DNA from: Maridesulfovibrio bastinii DSM 16055
GTDB lineage: Bacteria > Desulfobacterota > Desulfovibrionia > Desulfovibrionales > Desulfovibrionaceae
NCBI RefSeq assembly: GCF_000429985.1
Contig: NZ_AUCX01000007.1
Location: forward strand, 62,001-126,000
DNA: 64,000 bases
Reading direction: 5' to 3'
The stretch's first letter is position 1, and the number at the start of each line of letters is the position of its first letter. Of this stretch, positions 56,181-64,000 are shown in pieces. Below the pieces are notes generated by a model, which saw nothing but the letters and a program-made list of their open reading frames with translations, made no database searches and was not told the origin of the DNA. The position numbers and the translations under genes were made by a program.

Positions 56181-58013
56181 ATGACTCATGATGGTTGTTC
56201 AGATCTTTTCAGACTTCAGTCGCCTTTCAAAGACCCTTTTCGCGGGGCTCTTTTTCAAATTTTCCAAAAACCGTTATCAAGTCTTCTGTGTCTTCCCAGA
56301 CTCAATTCACTCTATAGCCTTGTGCATGATGAAAGCCATTGGGAAACAAAGACAGACTTTATAGGCAAGGCGTTGAAACTGCTTGGAGTAAGCGCTGCCC
56401 TGCCGCAGGAAGAACTGGATAGAATTCCCGAATCCGGTCCCAGTGTGGTTGTGGCAAATCATCCCTTCGGTGTGATTGAGGGGCTTGTCCTTATAAGGCT
56501 GCTTAAAGCTGTCAGGCCTGATGTCAAAATTATGGCTAACTTTATGCTTGGTCTTATTCCTGAAATGGGCGAGCACCTGATATGGGTGGACCCTTTTGGA
56601 GGTAACGGTTCTGTTGCAGGAAATATCTCCGGACTGAAAGAAGCTGTAAAATGGGTCAAGGGCGGGGGAATGCTTGCTGTTTTCCCGGCAGGGGAAGTTG
56701 CCAGCCTTAAGATCAGAGATAGAAAAGTTGAAGACCCGGCCTGGAGCCCGACTGTCGGAGGGATAATCAGGAAAACCGGAGCTTCTGCCGTACCCGTTTA
56801 TTTCAGCGGCAGAAACAGCGTGCTTTTCCAGATGATGGGGCTTGTTCATCCCGGATTAAGAACTGTCCTGCTGCCTAGAGAAAATCTCAAGAAAAAAAAT
56901 TCAGAGCTTAAATTTGCTGTCGGGACAGAAATAAAATCAAGCCAGCTGGAAAAATTTAAAAGCAATCGTGAGATTATAGAATATTTAAGATTTCGCACAT
57001 ATATTTTAAAGGGCCGCTTTTCAAAAGGCAATAAAGGTCTGGTTGAGGGGCTTGGTAAAAAAGAAAAACCGGTAAGTGAAAGTGTGCGCCCCGATCAGGT
57101 AGTCTCGGAATTTGAAAGTCTCCGGCCGGAAGCGAAAATAGCCGAGTCCGGTGATTTCCAGATATGGGAGGTTCATGCTTCCGAATGTCCGTATATTTTG
57201 AGGGAGCTTGGACGGTTGCGTGAAAAAACTTTCCGCACAGTAGGGGAAGGAACCGGAGCACAAGTTGATATTGACAGGTTTGATAATACTTTTGTGCATC
57301 TTGTTCTCTGGAATTCTGCGGCAAAAGAAATTGCCGGAGCGTACCGCCTTGGCAGGACGGATGATATTCTGGAAAAATTCGGTCTGCGTGGAGTCTACAG
57401 CAACAGTTTTTTCCGTTTTGACAAAGAATTTTTTGATAAAGTAACCCCCGCTATAGAACTGGGAAGGTCGTTCATCAGACCTCGCTACCAGAAAAATTAT
57501 GCATCACTTATGATGCTCTGGAAGGGTATTGCCGGTTATATATCCAAGAATCCCAAATATCGTTACCTGTTTGGATGCGTAAGTATTTCAGCTGAATATA
57601 GTCGTATTTCAAGAGAGATTATTGCCGAATCCCTCTTGTCCCATCGCGGCAGGGCTGACCTCACCGACATGATCAGTCCTGCCCGTCCTTTAAAGCTTAA
57701 AAAAATGAAGTACTGGAAGAGTACAATCGCTTCAGATGTTTTTTCAAATCCGGCTGATATGGATATGGTGGTGCAGGATGTGGAAGGCGGGGCAGGTATT
57801 CCGGTGCTTCTGCGGCATTATCTTAAAGTCGGCGGGCGACTGGTGGGATTCAATGTTGACCCGGATTTTAATAATTCTCTGGACGGGCTTATTGTGGTCG
57901 ACCTGCTGGAAACATCAAAAAGAAGTCTTGCAAAATTCATGGGCCGTGAAAACGCCGCCGCTTTTTTAAGGTATCACCTTGAAGAGGAAGAGCAGAATAA
58001 ACTTGCTGTTTAA
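56181..58013 (+). CDS. OlsF-like bifunctional acyltransferase (PlsC-type plus GNAT-type)
   Basis: A 610-residue fusion. The N-terminal half (about 60-290) is a lysophospholipid acyltransferase-like domain with NHPFGVIEG near 93 (HX5E-type catalytic motif of OlsA/OlsF-like enzymes) and AVFPAGEVAS near 173. The C-terminal half (about 320-600) is an N-acyltransferase/hemolysin-type domain (LGRLREKTFRTVGEG, GAYRLGRTDDIL, ELGRSFIRPRYQKNY). OlsF of Gram-negatives combines the same two activities: N-acylation of ornithine, then O-acylation to ornithine lipid. Assignment to ornithine rather than another amino acid is inference. It is preceded by AAGGAGATTAAA and transcribed alone. Confidence 0.78.
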   Translation: MTHDGCSDLFRLQSPFKDPFRGALFQIFQKPLSSLLCLPRLNSLYSLVHDESHWETKTDFIGKALKLLGVSAALPQEELDRIPESGPSVVVANHPFGVIEGLVLIRLLKAVRPDVKIMANFMLGLIPEMGEHLIWVDPFGGNGSVAGNISGLKEAVKWVKGGGMLAVFPAGEVASLKIRDRKVEDPAWSPTVGGIIRKTGASAVPVYFSGRNSVLFQMMGLVHPGLRTVLLPRENLKKKNSELKFAVGTEIKSSQLEKFKSNREIIEYLRFRTYILKGRFSKGNKGLVEGLGKKEKPVSESVRPDQVVSEFESLRPEAKIAESGDFQIWEVHASECPYILRELGRLREKTFRTVGEGTGAQVDIDRFDNTFVHLVLWNSAAKEIAGAYRLGRTDDILEKFGLRGVYSNSFFRFDKEFFDKVTPAIELGRSFIRPRYQKNYASLMMLWKGIAGYISKNPKYRYLFGCVSISAEYSRISREIIAESLLSHRGRADLTDMISPARPLKLKKMKYWKSTIASDVFSNPADMDMVVQDVEGGAGIPVLLRHYLKVGGRLVGFNVDPDFNNSLDGLIVVDLLETSKRSLAKFMGRENAAAFLRYHLEEEEQNKLAV

Positions 58014-58074
58014 ATAATTGTTTAAGCTGATCACTCTCAACATGAATTATGGGGGGCAGCCACTTATTCAGGTT

Positions 58075-58105
58075 GTAAAAAAAGGCCGGGGTTAAACCCG
58101 GCCTT
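58075..58105 (-). terminator. Terminator of threonine aldolase gene
   Basis: AAGGCCGGG (58082-58090) and CCCGGCCTT (58097-58105) with a 6-nt loop. The minus strand continues into TTTTTTTAC, so it serves the minus-strand gene starting at 59158. Confidence 0.85.
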
Positions 58106-58123
58106 ACATATTATTGGTAGTAA

Positions 58124-59158
58124 TTATTTTCTATTGGAAAGTGTTTCTTTTAGAGCGGCAACAAAATCATCAATATCCTGTTCCGTGGTCATGAATGAAG
58201 TCATCCAGCGGACTTCTCCGGTCAGTTCATCCCAGATGTAGAAAGGACATTTTTCCTGAAGCGGGGCAATGCAGTCTTCCGGTATAAAAGCGAAAACTCC
58301 GTTTGCCTCCACTGGTCCTGATATTTTAACTCCGTCCACCTGTGCTGCTTTTTCAGCAAGCAGAGCGGCCATGCTATTGGCTTGCAGGGCGTTTTGTCTC
58401 CAGAGTTCATCATCAGCAAGAAATCTTTCAAACTGCGCACCTATAAAGCGCATTTTAGAAATGAGCTGCATTCCCTGCTTGCGGACGAATCTGAAATCAT
58501 CTCCAAGGCCGGGCTTGAGAAAGACCGCGGCTTCAGCGCACATGCAGCCGTTTTTGGTCCCGCCGAATGAAAGAACATCCACTCCGGCATCCACGGTCAT
58601 CTCTTTGAAGGAAGTGCCAAGCGCTGCTGCGGCGTTAGCGAGCCTTGCTCCGTCCATGTGGACCAGCAGACCCTCGTTATGCGCTGCGTCACAAATATCT
58701 TTTATTTCCTGCACGGTGTAGATTGTGCCAAGCTCGGTACACTGGGCAAATGAAACCACTGCGGGCTGGCTGTGATGCACAAATCCTTTGGCATACATCT
58801 GTTCAACCACGGCATCCGGGGTAAGTTTTCCGTTTGCTGTTCTGGCGGTTATCAGTTTGATTCCGGCAACAGCCTCGGGAGAACCGCATTCGTCAACGTG
58901 GATATGACCGTAAGTAGAGCAGATTACGCTGTTCCAGCTGCGGGTGATGTGCTTGAGTATCAGGGTGTTGGTGGCAGTCCCGGTTGCGATGAAATATATC
59001 TGGGCCTGATCTCCGAAGTGTTTTTTAAAGAGGTCTACCGCGCGCCCGGATACAGGGTCTTCACCGTATGAGGGCATGTCGCCGACATTGGCTTTAAACA
59101 TTGCGTCCATTATTTCCGGATGGACTCCGGCATAGTTGTCACTTGCGAAAGAACGCAT
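58124..59158 (-). CDS. ltaE: Low-specificity threonine aldolase (LtaE-type, beta-eliminating lyase family)
   Basis: A 344-residue PLP enzyme cleaving L-threonine and L-allo-threonine to glycine and acetaldehyde. Motifs: FASDNYAGVHPEIM at the N-terminus, HIHVDECGSPE near 86, VHMDGARLANAAAALG near 165 and the PLP-lysine SFGGTKNGC near 200. With tdh-kbl this gives a second threonine-to-glycine route in the window. SD region is weak (ACGGAGTAAAA). It ends with a terminator at 58075-58105. Confidence 0.9.
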   Translation of the reverse strand: MRSFASDNYAGVHPEIMDAMFKANVGDMPSYGEDPVSGRAVDLFKKHFGDQAQIYFIATGTATNTLILKHITRSWNSVICSTYGHIHVDECGSPEAVAGIKLITARTANGKLTPDAVVEQMYAKGFVHHSQPAVVSFAQCTELGTIYTVQEIKDICDAAHNEGLLVHMDGARLANAAAALGTSFKEMTVDAGVDVLSFGGTKNGCMCAEAAVFLKPGLGDDFRFVRKQGMQLISKMRFIGAQFERFLADDELWRQNALQANSMAALLAEKAAQVDGVKISGPVEANGVFAFIPEDCIAPLQEKCPFYIWDELTGEVRWMTSFMTTEQDIDDFVAALKETLSNRK

Positions 59159-59320
59159 TTTTTTACTCCGTAGAAGATGTTTTGCGTGAAAAAAAGATTG
59201 AATACTCCTTCAATTTGCAATGCGCAAGCTGACCACATTTAGAGAAAAAAATGTAGAATTCTGGTTTTGACTGAATTTTTATTGAAATTATGACAGGCTG
59301 AACAGCTATTCAAAAATGAC

Positions 59321-59890
59321 CTAAAGGCACGAATTTCTGGCAAGAAGTTCGGAAATTTTATCGGTCATGGCCTGATAGCCTTTTTTGTCGGGATGAACCC
59401 CGTCGCCGTGTTTCAGGTCGGCAAAATAAACCTCCGAATCTCCTAAGCTTGTAAAAAGATCAGCGCACGGTATGTTGAGTTCGGCACAGATTTCTCTATA
59501 GCCTTTGCATATTTCAGAGAGTTTTTCGTTTTTAACTTTGTCCAGCACTGGTGGAGGGCAGATAAAAAATGTCCGGCAGAGTGCTGTGGCTTCTTCTAAA
59601 ATCTTCCGTGTTGCTTTAAGGGTGTCTTCTTTATCAACTCCCTGAGCAATATCAGCCGTGCCGAAGCAGAAAAACAGGCGTGAATTATCATTAAAAGGCA
59701 TGCGGGCTTCGGCTTCAGCTTTCCATCTTTTTTGTATGTGCAGGCTGGTCGAGGCCCGGACGCCAAGATTGTATCCGGTTATTTCATTTCCGCTGGCGTC
59801 AAGGTTCATATAGAGTCTGCCAACCCATCCGAGGCGGAAACAGTCTCCGAAGCCGAGAGTTAATGAATCTCCTATGCAACTGATAAACAT
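59321..59890 (-). CDS. SGNH/GDSL family hydrolase
   Basis: A 189-residue SGNH hydrolase: block I CIGDSLTLGFGD (Ser8-like nucleophile in GDS), block III-type FCFGTADIAQG, and the Asp-His pair in HGDGVHPDKKGYQAM near 165. Members are esterases or lipases; substrate unknown. No signal peptide is evident, so it is probably cytosolic. The SD TGGAGGATAAATCA precedes the start. It is divergent from the rhomboid gene. Confidence 0.88.
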   Translation of the reverse strand: MFISCIGDSLTLGFGDCFRLGWVGRLYMNLDASGNEITGYNLGVRASTSLHIQKRWKAEAEARMPFNDNSRLFFCFGTADIAQGVDKEDTLKATRKILEEATALCRTFFICPPPVLDKVKNEKLSEICKGYREICAELNIPCADLFTSLGDSEVYFADLKHGDGVHPDKKGYQAMTDKISELLARNSCL

Positions 59891-59948
59891 TGATTTATCC
59901 TCCAGAGTACGACACTTTTTTATCTTTAAAAATATAGTGGATATTTAA

Positions 59949-60887
59949 ATGGCTGACGTTGATAAAAACAGATTTTGCCTGCTATGGGAAGACATCTCCA
60001 CCCAAATAAAAGTGGATTCGGCAGACCGTGACACTTTTAAAAAGTGGTCACTGGTGCTGATGTCCCAGAGCATCCCCCATTTTGTTGACAGCAGCGGAAG
60101 CCGGATTAAAATTTTTGTATATACTCCATACGTTAACGAAGCATGCAGTCAGATTGAATTATTTATCGCTGAAAATAGAGCCGGAACCAAAACGGAAGTG
60201 AAAAATGATCCGGTTCCCCTTGCCGCACCCATGGTCGTGCTTTATATGTTCTATCTGCTGTGCATGTATGTTTTGAGCAGGACTTTTTCCCCGGTTCTGG
60301 GTCTGTATCCTGAAAAAATTGAGTCTATAGGCCGTCTTGATGCTGCAAGGATTCTTTCCGGTGAATGGTGGCGGGCGTTAACCGCTGTGACCCTCCACGG
60401 TGATCCGGCGCATATTTTCGGGAATATGGTAATTGGCGGAATGCTCATATCTGTTCTTGCGCAAAGAATCGGAGCAGGGTACGCACTCTTTCCCGCTGTT
60501 TGTTGTGCGGCTCTGGCTAACATTATTAATGCGTGGCTGCACGGCAGCGATTTTTTAGCGGTGGGATTTTCCGGGGCTGTTTTCGCCGCTACCGGAATTC
60601 TAGCTGCTTTTGAGGCTTTTTCCACGAGTGACATGGGTTTCAGGCAGGCTTTTGTTGCTGTTGCCGCAGGGCTTTCGCTGCTTGCAGCTCTGGGTACCGG
60701 CGGTGAAAATACTGATCTGGCTGGTCACTTTCTTGGTTTTGCCTTCGGCCTTGCCACAGGTTTACTACTGCGCATCTGCAATTTATTTTACTCCCACCGG
60801 GGACAGATGTCGGATTATATATTATATTTGTGCTCTTTTATTCTGCTATTGGCAGCCTGGGGTGTGGCTTTTTACCGGGTGGGATGA
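59949..60887 (+). CDS. Rhomboid family intramembrane serine protease
   Basis: A 312-residue membrane protein: a soluble N-terminal domain of about 85 residues, then six to seven TM helices. The rhomboid catalytic pair is visible: GFSGAVFA (Ser) and AGHFLGFAFG (His), along with the conserved WWRALTAVTLHGDPAHIFGNM (HxxxN) in an earlier helix. It would cleave single-pass membrane proteins within the bilayer. The gene is followed 37 bp later by a metal ABC transporter ATPase gene; whether this is functional or accidental is unknown. Confidence 0.9.
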   Translation: MADVDKNRFCLLWEDISTQIKVDSADRDTFKKWSLVLMSQSIPHFVDSSGSRIKIFVYTPYVNEACSQIELFIAENRAGTKTEVKNDPVPLAAPMVVLYMFYLLCMYVLSRTFSPVLGLYPEKIESIGRLDAARILSGEWWRALTAVTLHGDPAHIFGNMVIGGMLISVLAQRIGAGYALFPAVCCAALANIINAWLHGSDFLAVGFSGAVFAATGILAAFEAFSTSDMGFRQAFVAVAAGLSLLAALGTGGENTDLAGHFLGFAFGLATGLLLRICNLFYSHRGQMSDYILYLCSFILLLAAWGVAFYRVG

Positions 60888-60924
60888 TTTTTTATATTGA
60901 ATATGTATTTTCAGGGATATTATT

Positions 60925-61746
60925 ATGAGTTCCGAATGCTTGATTTCTTTTGAGAACGTCAGCTTTTCATACGGCACACATCCTGTTTTTCAGGATGTGA
61001 ATTTCAGTATTGATAAGGGTGATTACCTCGCTATTCTCGGCCCTAACGGTGGTGGAAAAACTACTCTGGTTAAACTTTTTCTGGGACTGCTTAAACCCGG
61101 CAGAGGCCGCATAGGAATTTTCGGCAAAACTCCGGGAAGCTGCGGCAATATCATCGGCTATCTCCCGCAGTATACCAATGTATCGCAGAGTTTTCCCATC
61201 ACCGTGCGTGATGCGGTTATGATGGGCATGATTTCATCCGGTTTTAAAGGTCTTTTCGGCATGGGTTTCGGTAGCGGAGCAAAAAAAGCTGTTGAAAAGG
61301 CTTTATCCCGTGTAGGTATGCTTAAATATATCAATGAGAAGGTCTGCGATCTTTCCGGCGGGCAGAAGCAGCGCGTTTTTATTGCCAGAGCAATTGTTGC
61401 CGAACCTAAACTCCTGCTGCTGGACGAACCGACCGCAAGTGTTGATCAGGTCGGCAAAAGCGGTCTTTACAGTCTTCTGAGAGAGCTTAACGAAGATATG
61501 ACCGTCATTATGGTCAGCCACGATATTTCAGTGCTGGGTCAGGGGGTTAAAACCGTGGCCTGCGTCAATCATCAGGTTCACATACACGATAAACCGGTCA
61601 TAACCCGTGAGCTGCTTATTCAGGCCTACGGTCAGACAGCGGACGGAACCTGCCCCATTGAACTGGTTACCCACGGTGATATCCCGCACCGTGTACTTGA
61701 ATTTCATGAAGAAGACGCAACCCGCAAAGGAGACTGGAATGATTGA
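60925..61746 (+). CDS. Metal ABC transporter ATP-binding protein (ZnuC-like)
   Basis: A 273-residue ABC ATPase: Walker A GPNGGGKTT near 39, signature LSGGQKQR near 143, Walker B LLLLDEPTAS near 164, switch VSHDIS near 196. The length and the following ZnuB/MntB-type permease place it in the Zn/Mn family. The last 60 residues are His- and acid-containing (HQVHIHDK near the end). It overlaps the permease by 8 nt. The periplasmic metal-binding component is not in the window. Confidence 0.92.
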   Translation: MSSECLISFENVSFSYGTHPVFQDVNFSIDKGDYLAILGPNGGGKTTLVKLFLGLLKPGRGRIGIFGKTPGSCGNIIGYLPQYTNVSQSFPITVRDAVMMGMISSGFKGLFGMGFGSGAKKAVEKALSRVGMLKYINEKVCDLSGGQKQRVFIARAIVAEPKLLLLDEPTASVDQVGKSGLYSLLRELNEDMTVIMVSHDISVLGQGVKTVACVNHQVHIHDKPVITRELLIQAYGQTADGTCPIELVTHGDIPHRVLEFHEEDATRKGDWND

Positions 61747-62548
61747 TGCCCTTGGTTATGACTTTATGCAGAACGCTCTCATGGCCGGAGTTGTGGCAAG
61801 CATTATCTGCGGGATTATCGGTGCGCTGGTTGTGGTCAACAGGGTTGTGCTGCTGGCCGGCGGTGTGGCCCACGCCTCTTATGGCGGGGTGGGGCTGGCA
61901 TTCTTTCTGGGGCTGCCCATGCTCCCGGTTACAGCTGTTTTTGCGGTCTGCTCGGCATTGCTGATGGCACTGGTCACTATGAAGGTGAAAGACCGGGCGG
62001 ATACTTTTATCGGGGTAATGTGGGCCGCAGGCATGGCCCTTGGTATTATTCTGCTGGATATTACGCCGGGCTATAATGTGGACCTTATGAGCTACCTTTT
62101 CGGGGGGATACTGGCAACGCCGAGTAGTGATCTCTACCTTATGAGTGCTCTGGCAGTGATTGTGCTGCTGGTTTCAGTAGGCCTCTACAAGGGATTGTGG
62201 GCCATGTCTTTTGATGAGGAATTTGCCCGCGCCAGAGGTATTCCGGTTACGGCGCTATATTTTGTAATGCTGGCCCTGATAGCCCTGAGCGTGGTTATGG
62301 TCATCCGAGTTGTGGGCCTTATTCTGGTTATTGCCCTGCTGACTATTCCACCGCAGATAGCTGAAAGCAGAACCTCATCCCTGTGGTCAATGATGATACT
62401 CTCCTCAGTACTGAGCATGATTTTCTGCATTGTCGGCCTGCTGCTCTCATTTCAGCTAGATATCTCCTCCGGCGCAACCATAATAGCAGTCTCCATAGTA
62501 GGCTTCGTTATTTCACAGCTCGTCAACTGCGTCTGCTCAAAGTCATAG
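61739..62548 (+). CDS. Metal ABC transporter permease (ZnuB/MntB-like)
   Basis: A 269-residue ABC-3 family permease with about eight TM helices and the family pattern GVVASIICGIIGALVVVNRVVLLAGGVAHASYGGVGLAF cut by helices, then ALLTIPPQIAES (ABC-3 signature). The ATG at 61739 is preceded by AAAGGAGACTGG; the in-frame upstream extension to 61607 overlaps the ATPase and is rejected. Together with the 60925 ATPase it forms a Zn2+ or Mn2+ importer core. Confidence 0.92.
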   Translation: MIDALGYDFMQNALMAGVVASIICGIIGALVVVNRVVLLAGGVAHASYGGVGLAFFLGLPMLPVTAVFAVCSALLMALVTMKVKDRADTFIGVMWAAGMALGIILLDITPGYNVDLMSYLFGGILATPSSDLYLMSALAVIVLLVSVGLYKGLWAMSFDEEFARARGIPVTALYFVMLALIALSVVMVIRVVGLILVIALLTIPPQIAESRTSSLWSMMILSSVLSMIFCIVGLLLSFQLDISSGATIIAVSIVGFVISQLVNCVCSKS

Positions 62549-62578
62549 CCGCTGGATCAAATGCTTGTGAGGGTATTA

Positions 62579-63950
62579 TTACTGGATTAGTATATTAAGT
62601 ATATTAAGCGTTTCTTCTTTATAACCGAGAATTAATGGATGATTGGGTGCGAATTTAAGAGCATAGTCATAGCATTCAATGGCTTCTCTTAATTTGGTTA
62701 TGACTTCTTCCTTTTCGTCTGTGATTGCCAGCACTATTCCGAGATTCCGCAGCGAGTTTCCTTTGTTGTTGTGAGCATAAATGTAATCAGGAGCGAGTTT
62801 AAGAGCTGCGTCGTATGATTCAATGGCTTGTTTGTATTTTTCTATAGCCTCACCATTTTTTGAGAGGGTAGCCAGAAGATTACCTAGGCTTTGCAGCGAA
62901 TTTCCTTTGTTGTTGTGAGCATTAATGTAATCAGGAGCAAGTTCAAGGGCTGCATCGTATGACTCAAGGGCTTGTTTGTATTTTTCTATAGCCTCTTCAT
63001 CTTTTGCTTGAGTGACCAGCACATCTCCTAGAGCTTGAAGCGAGTTTCCTTTGTCGTTGTGAGCATAAATGTAATCAGGAGCGATTTTAAGAGCTGCGTG
63101 GTATGATTCAAGTGATTGTTTATATTTTTCTATAGCCTCACCATTTTTTGAGAGGGCAGCCAGAAGATCGCCTAGCCTTTGCAGCGAGTTTCCTTTGTTG
63201 TTGTGAATTCCAGGACCATCAGGGGCAAGTTTGATAGCTGCGTCGTATGATTTAATGGATTGTTTGAATTTTTCTATAGCCTCATTATATTTTGAAAGAG
63301 TTGCCAGCGCCTCTCCTAGGCTTTGCAATGAGTTTCCTTTGTTGTTGTGAGCACCAATGTAATCAGGTGCGAGCTTAAGAGCTGCGCCGTATGATTCAAT
63401 AGCTTCTTTGAATTTATTTATAGCTTCCTCATTTCTTCCCATATTTACCAATAACTCTCCTGATTTACAAAGTGAATTTCCTTTGTTGTTGTGAGCAACA
63501 ATGTCATCAGGAGCGAGCTTAAGAGCCGCATCGTATGATTCAATTGCTTGTTTGTATTTTTCTATAGCCTTATCATATTTTGATTGGGTGGCCAGCAGAT
63601 CGCCTAGATTTTGCAGTGAGAGTCCTTTGTTGTTGTGAGCATAAATGTAATCAGGAGCGAGCTTAAGAGCCGCATCGTATGATTTAATAGATTCGTTGTA
63701 TTTTTCTATAGCCTCATCATTTTTTGACTGAGTAGCCAGAATATTACCTAGGCTTTGCAGCGAGTTTCCTTTGTTGTTGTGAGCAACAATTTGGTCAGGA
63801 GCTAGTTTAAGAGCTGCATCGTATGATTCAATGGCTTCGTTGTATTTTTCTATAGCCTCACCATTTTTTGAGAGGGTAGCCAGAAGATCGCCTAGGCTTT
63901 GCAGCGAGTTCCCTTTGTTGCAGAGTGTGCTGATCTTCTCAGGATCAGTT
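62579..63950. repeat. Tandem 144-bp coding repeats
   Basis: Units recur every 144 bp, e.g. the string TTTCCTTTGTTGTTGTGAGC reappears with that spacing (around 62759, 62903, 63335, 63479). Near-identity of neighbouring units suggests recent expansion by recombination or homogenisation. Confidence 0.85.
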
Positions 63951-64000
63951 TTCAAGTCTTCGCTATAGGCTTCAATAGAAGCTTTCAGCTCAATTTCAGC
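62579..64000 (-). CDS. TPR-type repeat protein with 48-residue repeats (5' truncated by window edge)
   Basis: The frame is open to the right edge, so the N-terminus is outside the window; TTG at 63955 is internal to a repeat (ELKASIEAYSEDLKTDPEKI). The 473 visible residues consist of about ten tandem 48-residue units of the type YDAALKLAPDYIYAHNNKG followed by NSLQSLGDLLATQSKNDEAIEKY. Canonical TPRs have 34 residues; here both helices appear extended by about seven. No enzymatic domain is visible. The DNA shows strongly conserved 144-bp repeats. Likely a protein-interaction scaffold; partner unknown. The last repeat is divergent and marks the C-terminal cap. Confidence 0.85.
   Translation of the reverse strand, partial: AEIELKASIEAYSEDLKTDPEKISTLCNKGNSLQSLGDLLATLSKNGEAIEKYNEAIESYDAALKLAPDQIVAHNNKGNSLQSLGNILATQSKNDEAIEKYNESIKSYDAALKLAPDYIYAHNNKGLSLQNLGDLLATQSKYDKAIEKYKQAIESYDAALKLAPDDIVAHNNKGNSLCKSGELLVNMGRNEEAINKFKEAIESYGAALKLAPDYIGAHNNKGNSLQSLGEALATLSKYNEAIEKFKQSIKSYDAAIKLAPDGPGIHNNKGNSLQRLGDLLAALSKNGEAIEKYKQSLESYHAALKIAPDYIYAHNDKGNSLQALGDVLVTQAKDEEAIEKYKQALESYDAALELAPDYINAHNNKGNSLQSLGNLLATLSKNGEAIEKYKQAIESYDAALKLAPDYIYAHNNKGNSLRNLGIVLAITDEKEEVITKLREAIECYDYALKFAPNHPLILGYKEETLNILNILIQ

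Noticed and set aside
62579-64000. CRISPR-like array of regularly spaced repeats
   Set aside because: The 144-bp repeats are in frame within one long ORF encoding a TPR-type protein; there are no unique spacers.

Overview
The window looks like a chromosomal segment of a mesophilic, probably marine, sulfate-reducing deltaproteobacterium of the Desulfovibrionaceae (Maridesulfovibrio/Desulfovibrio-like). This is inferred from the gene set: a tungstate TupABC transporter next to fdhD and moaA, a flavoredoxin-type flavin reductase, several dCache chemoreceptors, a sigma-54-type flagellin promoter, LUD-domain and UPF0280 proteins, and a moderate, AT-leaning base composition. No rRNA, tRNA, CRISPR array, prophage or intact insertion sequence is visible. 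Both window edges cut a gene: a histidine kinase on the left and a TPR protein on the right.

Layout. 1-9.5 kb: end of a sensor kinase, a metallo-beta-lactamase-fold hydrolase, ettA, a chemoreceptor, a Kef-type antiporter and a flavin reductase. 9.6-15 kb: an AraC regulator and EamA exporter pair sharing a candidate operator, a small Mor-like HTH protein, and the threonine-degrading tdh-kbl operon divergent from an Lrp/AsnC regulator. 15-25 kb: a membrane-anchored unknown protein, a second PAS histidine kinase (paralogous to the one at the left edge), two tandem paralogous chemoreceptors of identical length, and a GntR regulator. 25-31 kb: a BON lipoprotein, a CgeB-like glycosyltransferase, rlmE, and yebC-ruvC-ruvA-ruvB. 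31-38.5 kb: an unknown small protein, a GGDEF protein, and a molybdenum/tungsten block (moaA coupled to a transposase-like ORF, fdhD, tupA-tupBC, a Mop-type molbindin).

38.8-51 kb: a flagellin with a long insert, a thiamine-binding family protein, a lipoprotein, UPF0280 and LUD proteins, then the conserved rpmH-rnpA-yidD-yidC-jag-mnmE cluster for ribosome, RNase P, membrane-insertion and tRNA-modification functions. In this cluster rnpA has no ATG/GTG/TTG at the expected start. Two TIGR04282/TIGR04283-type proteins, a PPOX-fold flavoprotein and a DksA-like protein follow. 51-64 kb: a methyltransferase, malQ next to a GH13 protein that appears to have lost its catalytic residues, an unknown small protein, an OlsF-like bifunctional acyltransferase, a threonine aldolase, an SGNH hydrolase, a rhomboid protease, a ZnuCB-like metal ABC pair and a TPR protein made of 48-residue repeats.

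The most unusual items are the ATGA-coupled moaA/transposase-like pair with a missing catalytic Asp, the non-canonical rnpA start overlapping rpmH, the GH13 pseudo-enzyme in a glycogen-type operon, the Jag protein with a long Asn/Arg/Gly/Tyr-rich tail, and a possible structured leader in front of moaA. I did not find a clear new defence or mobile system.
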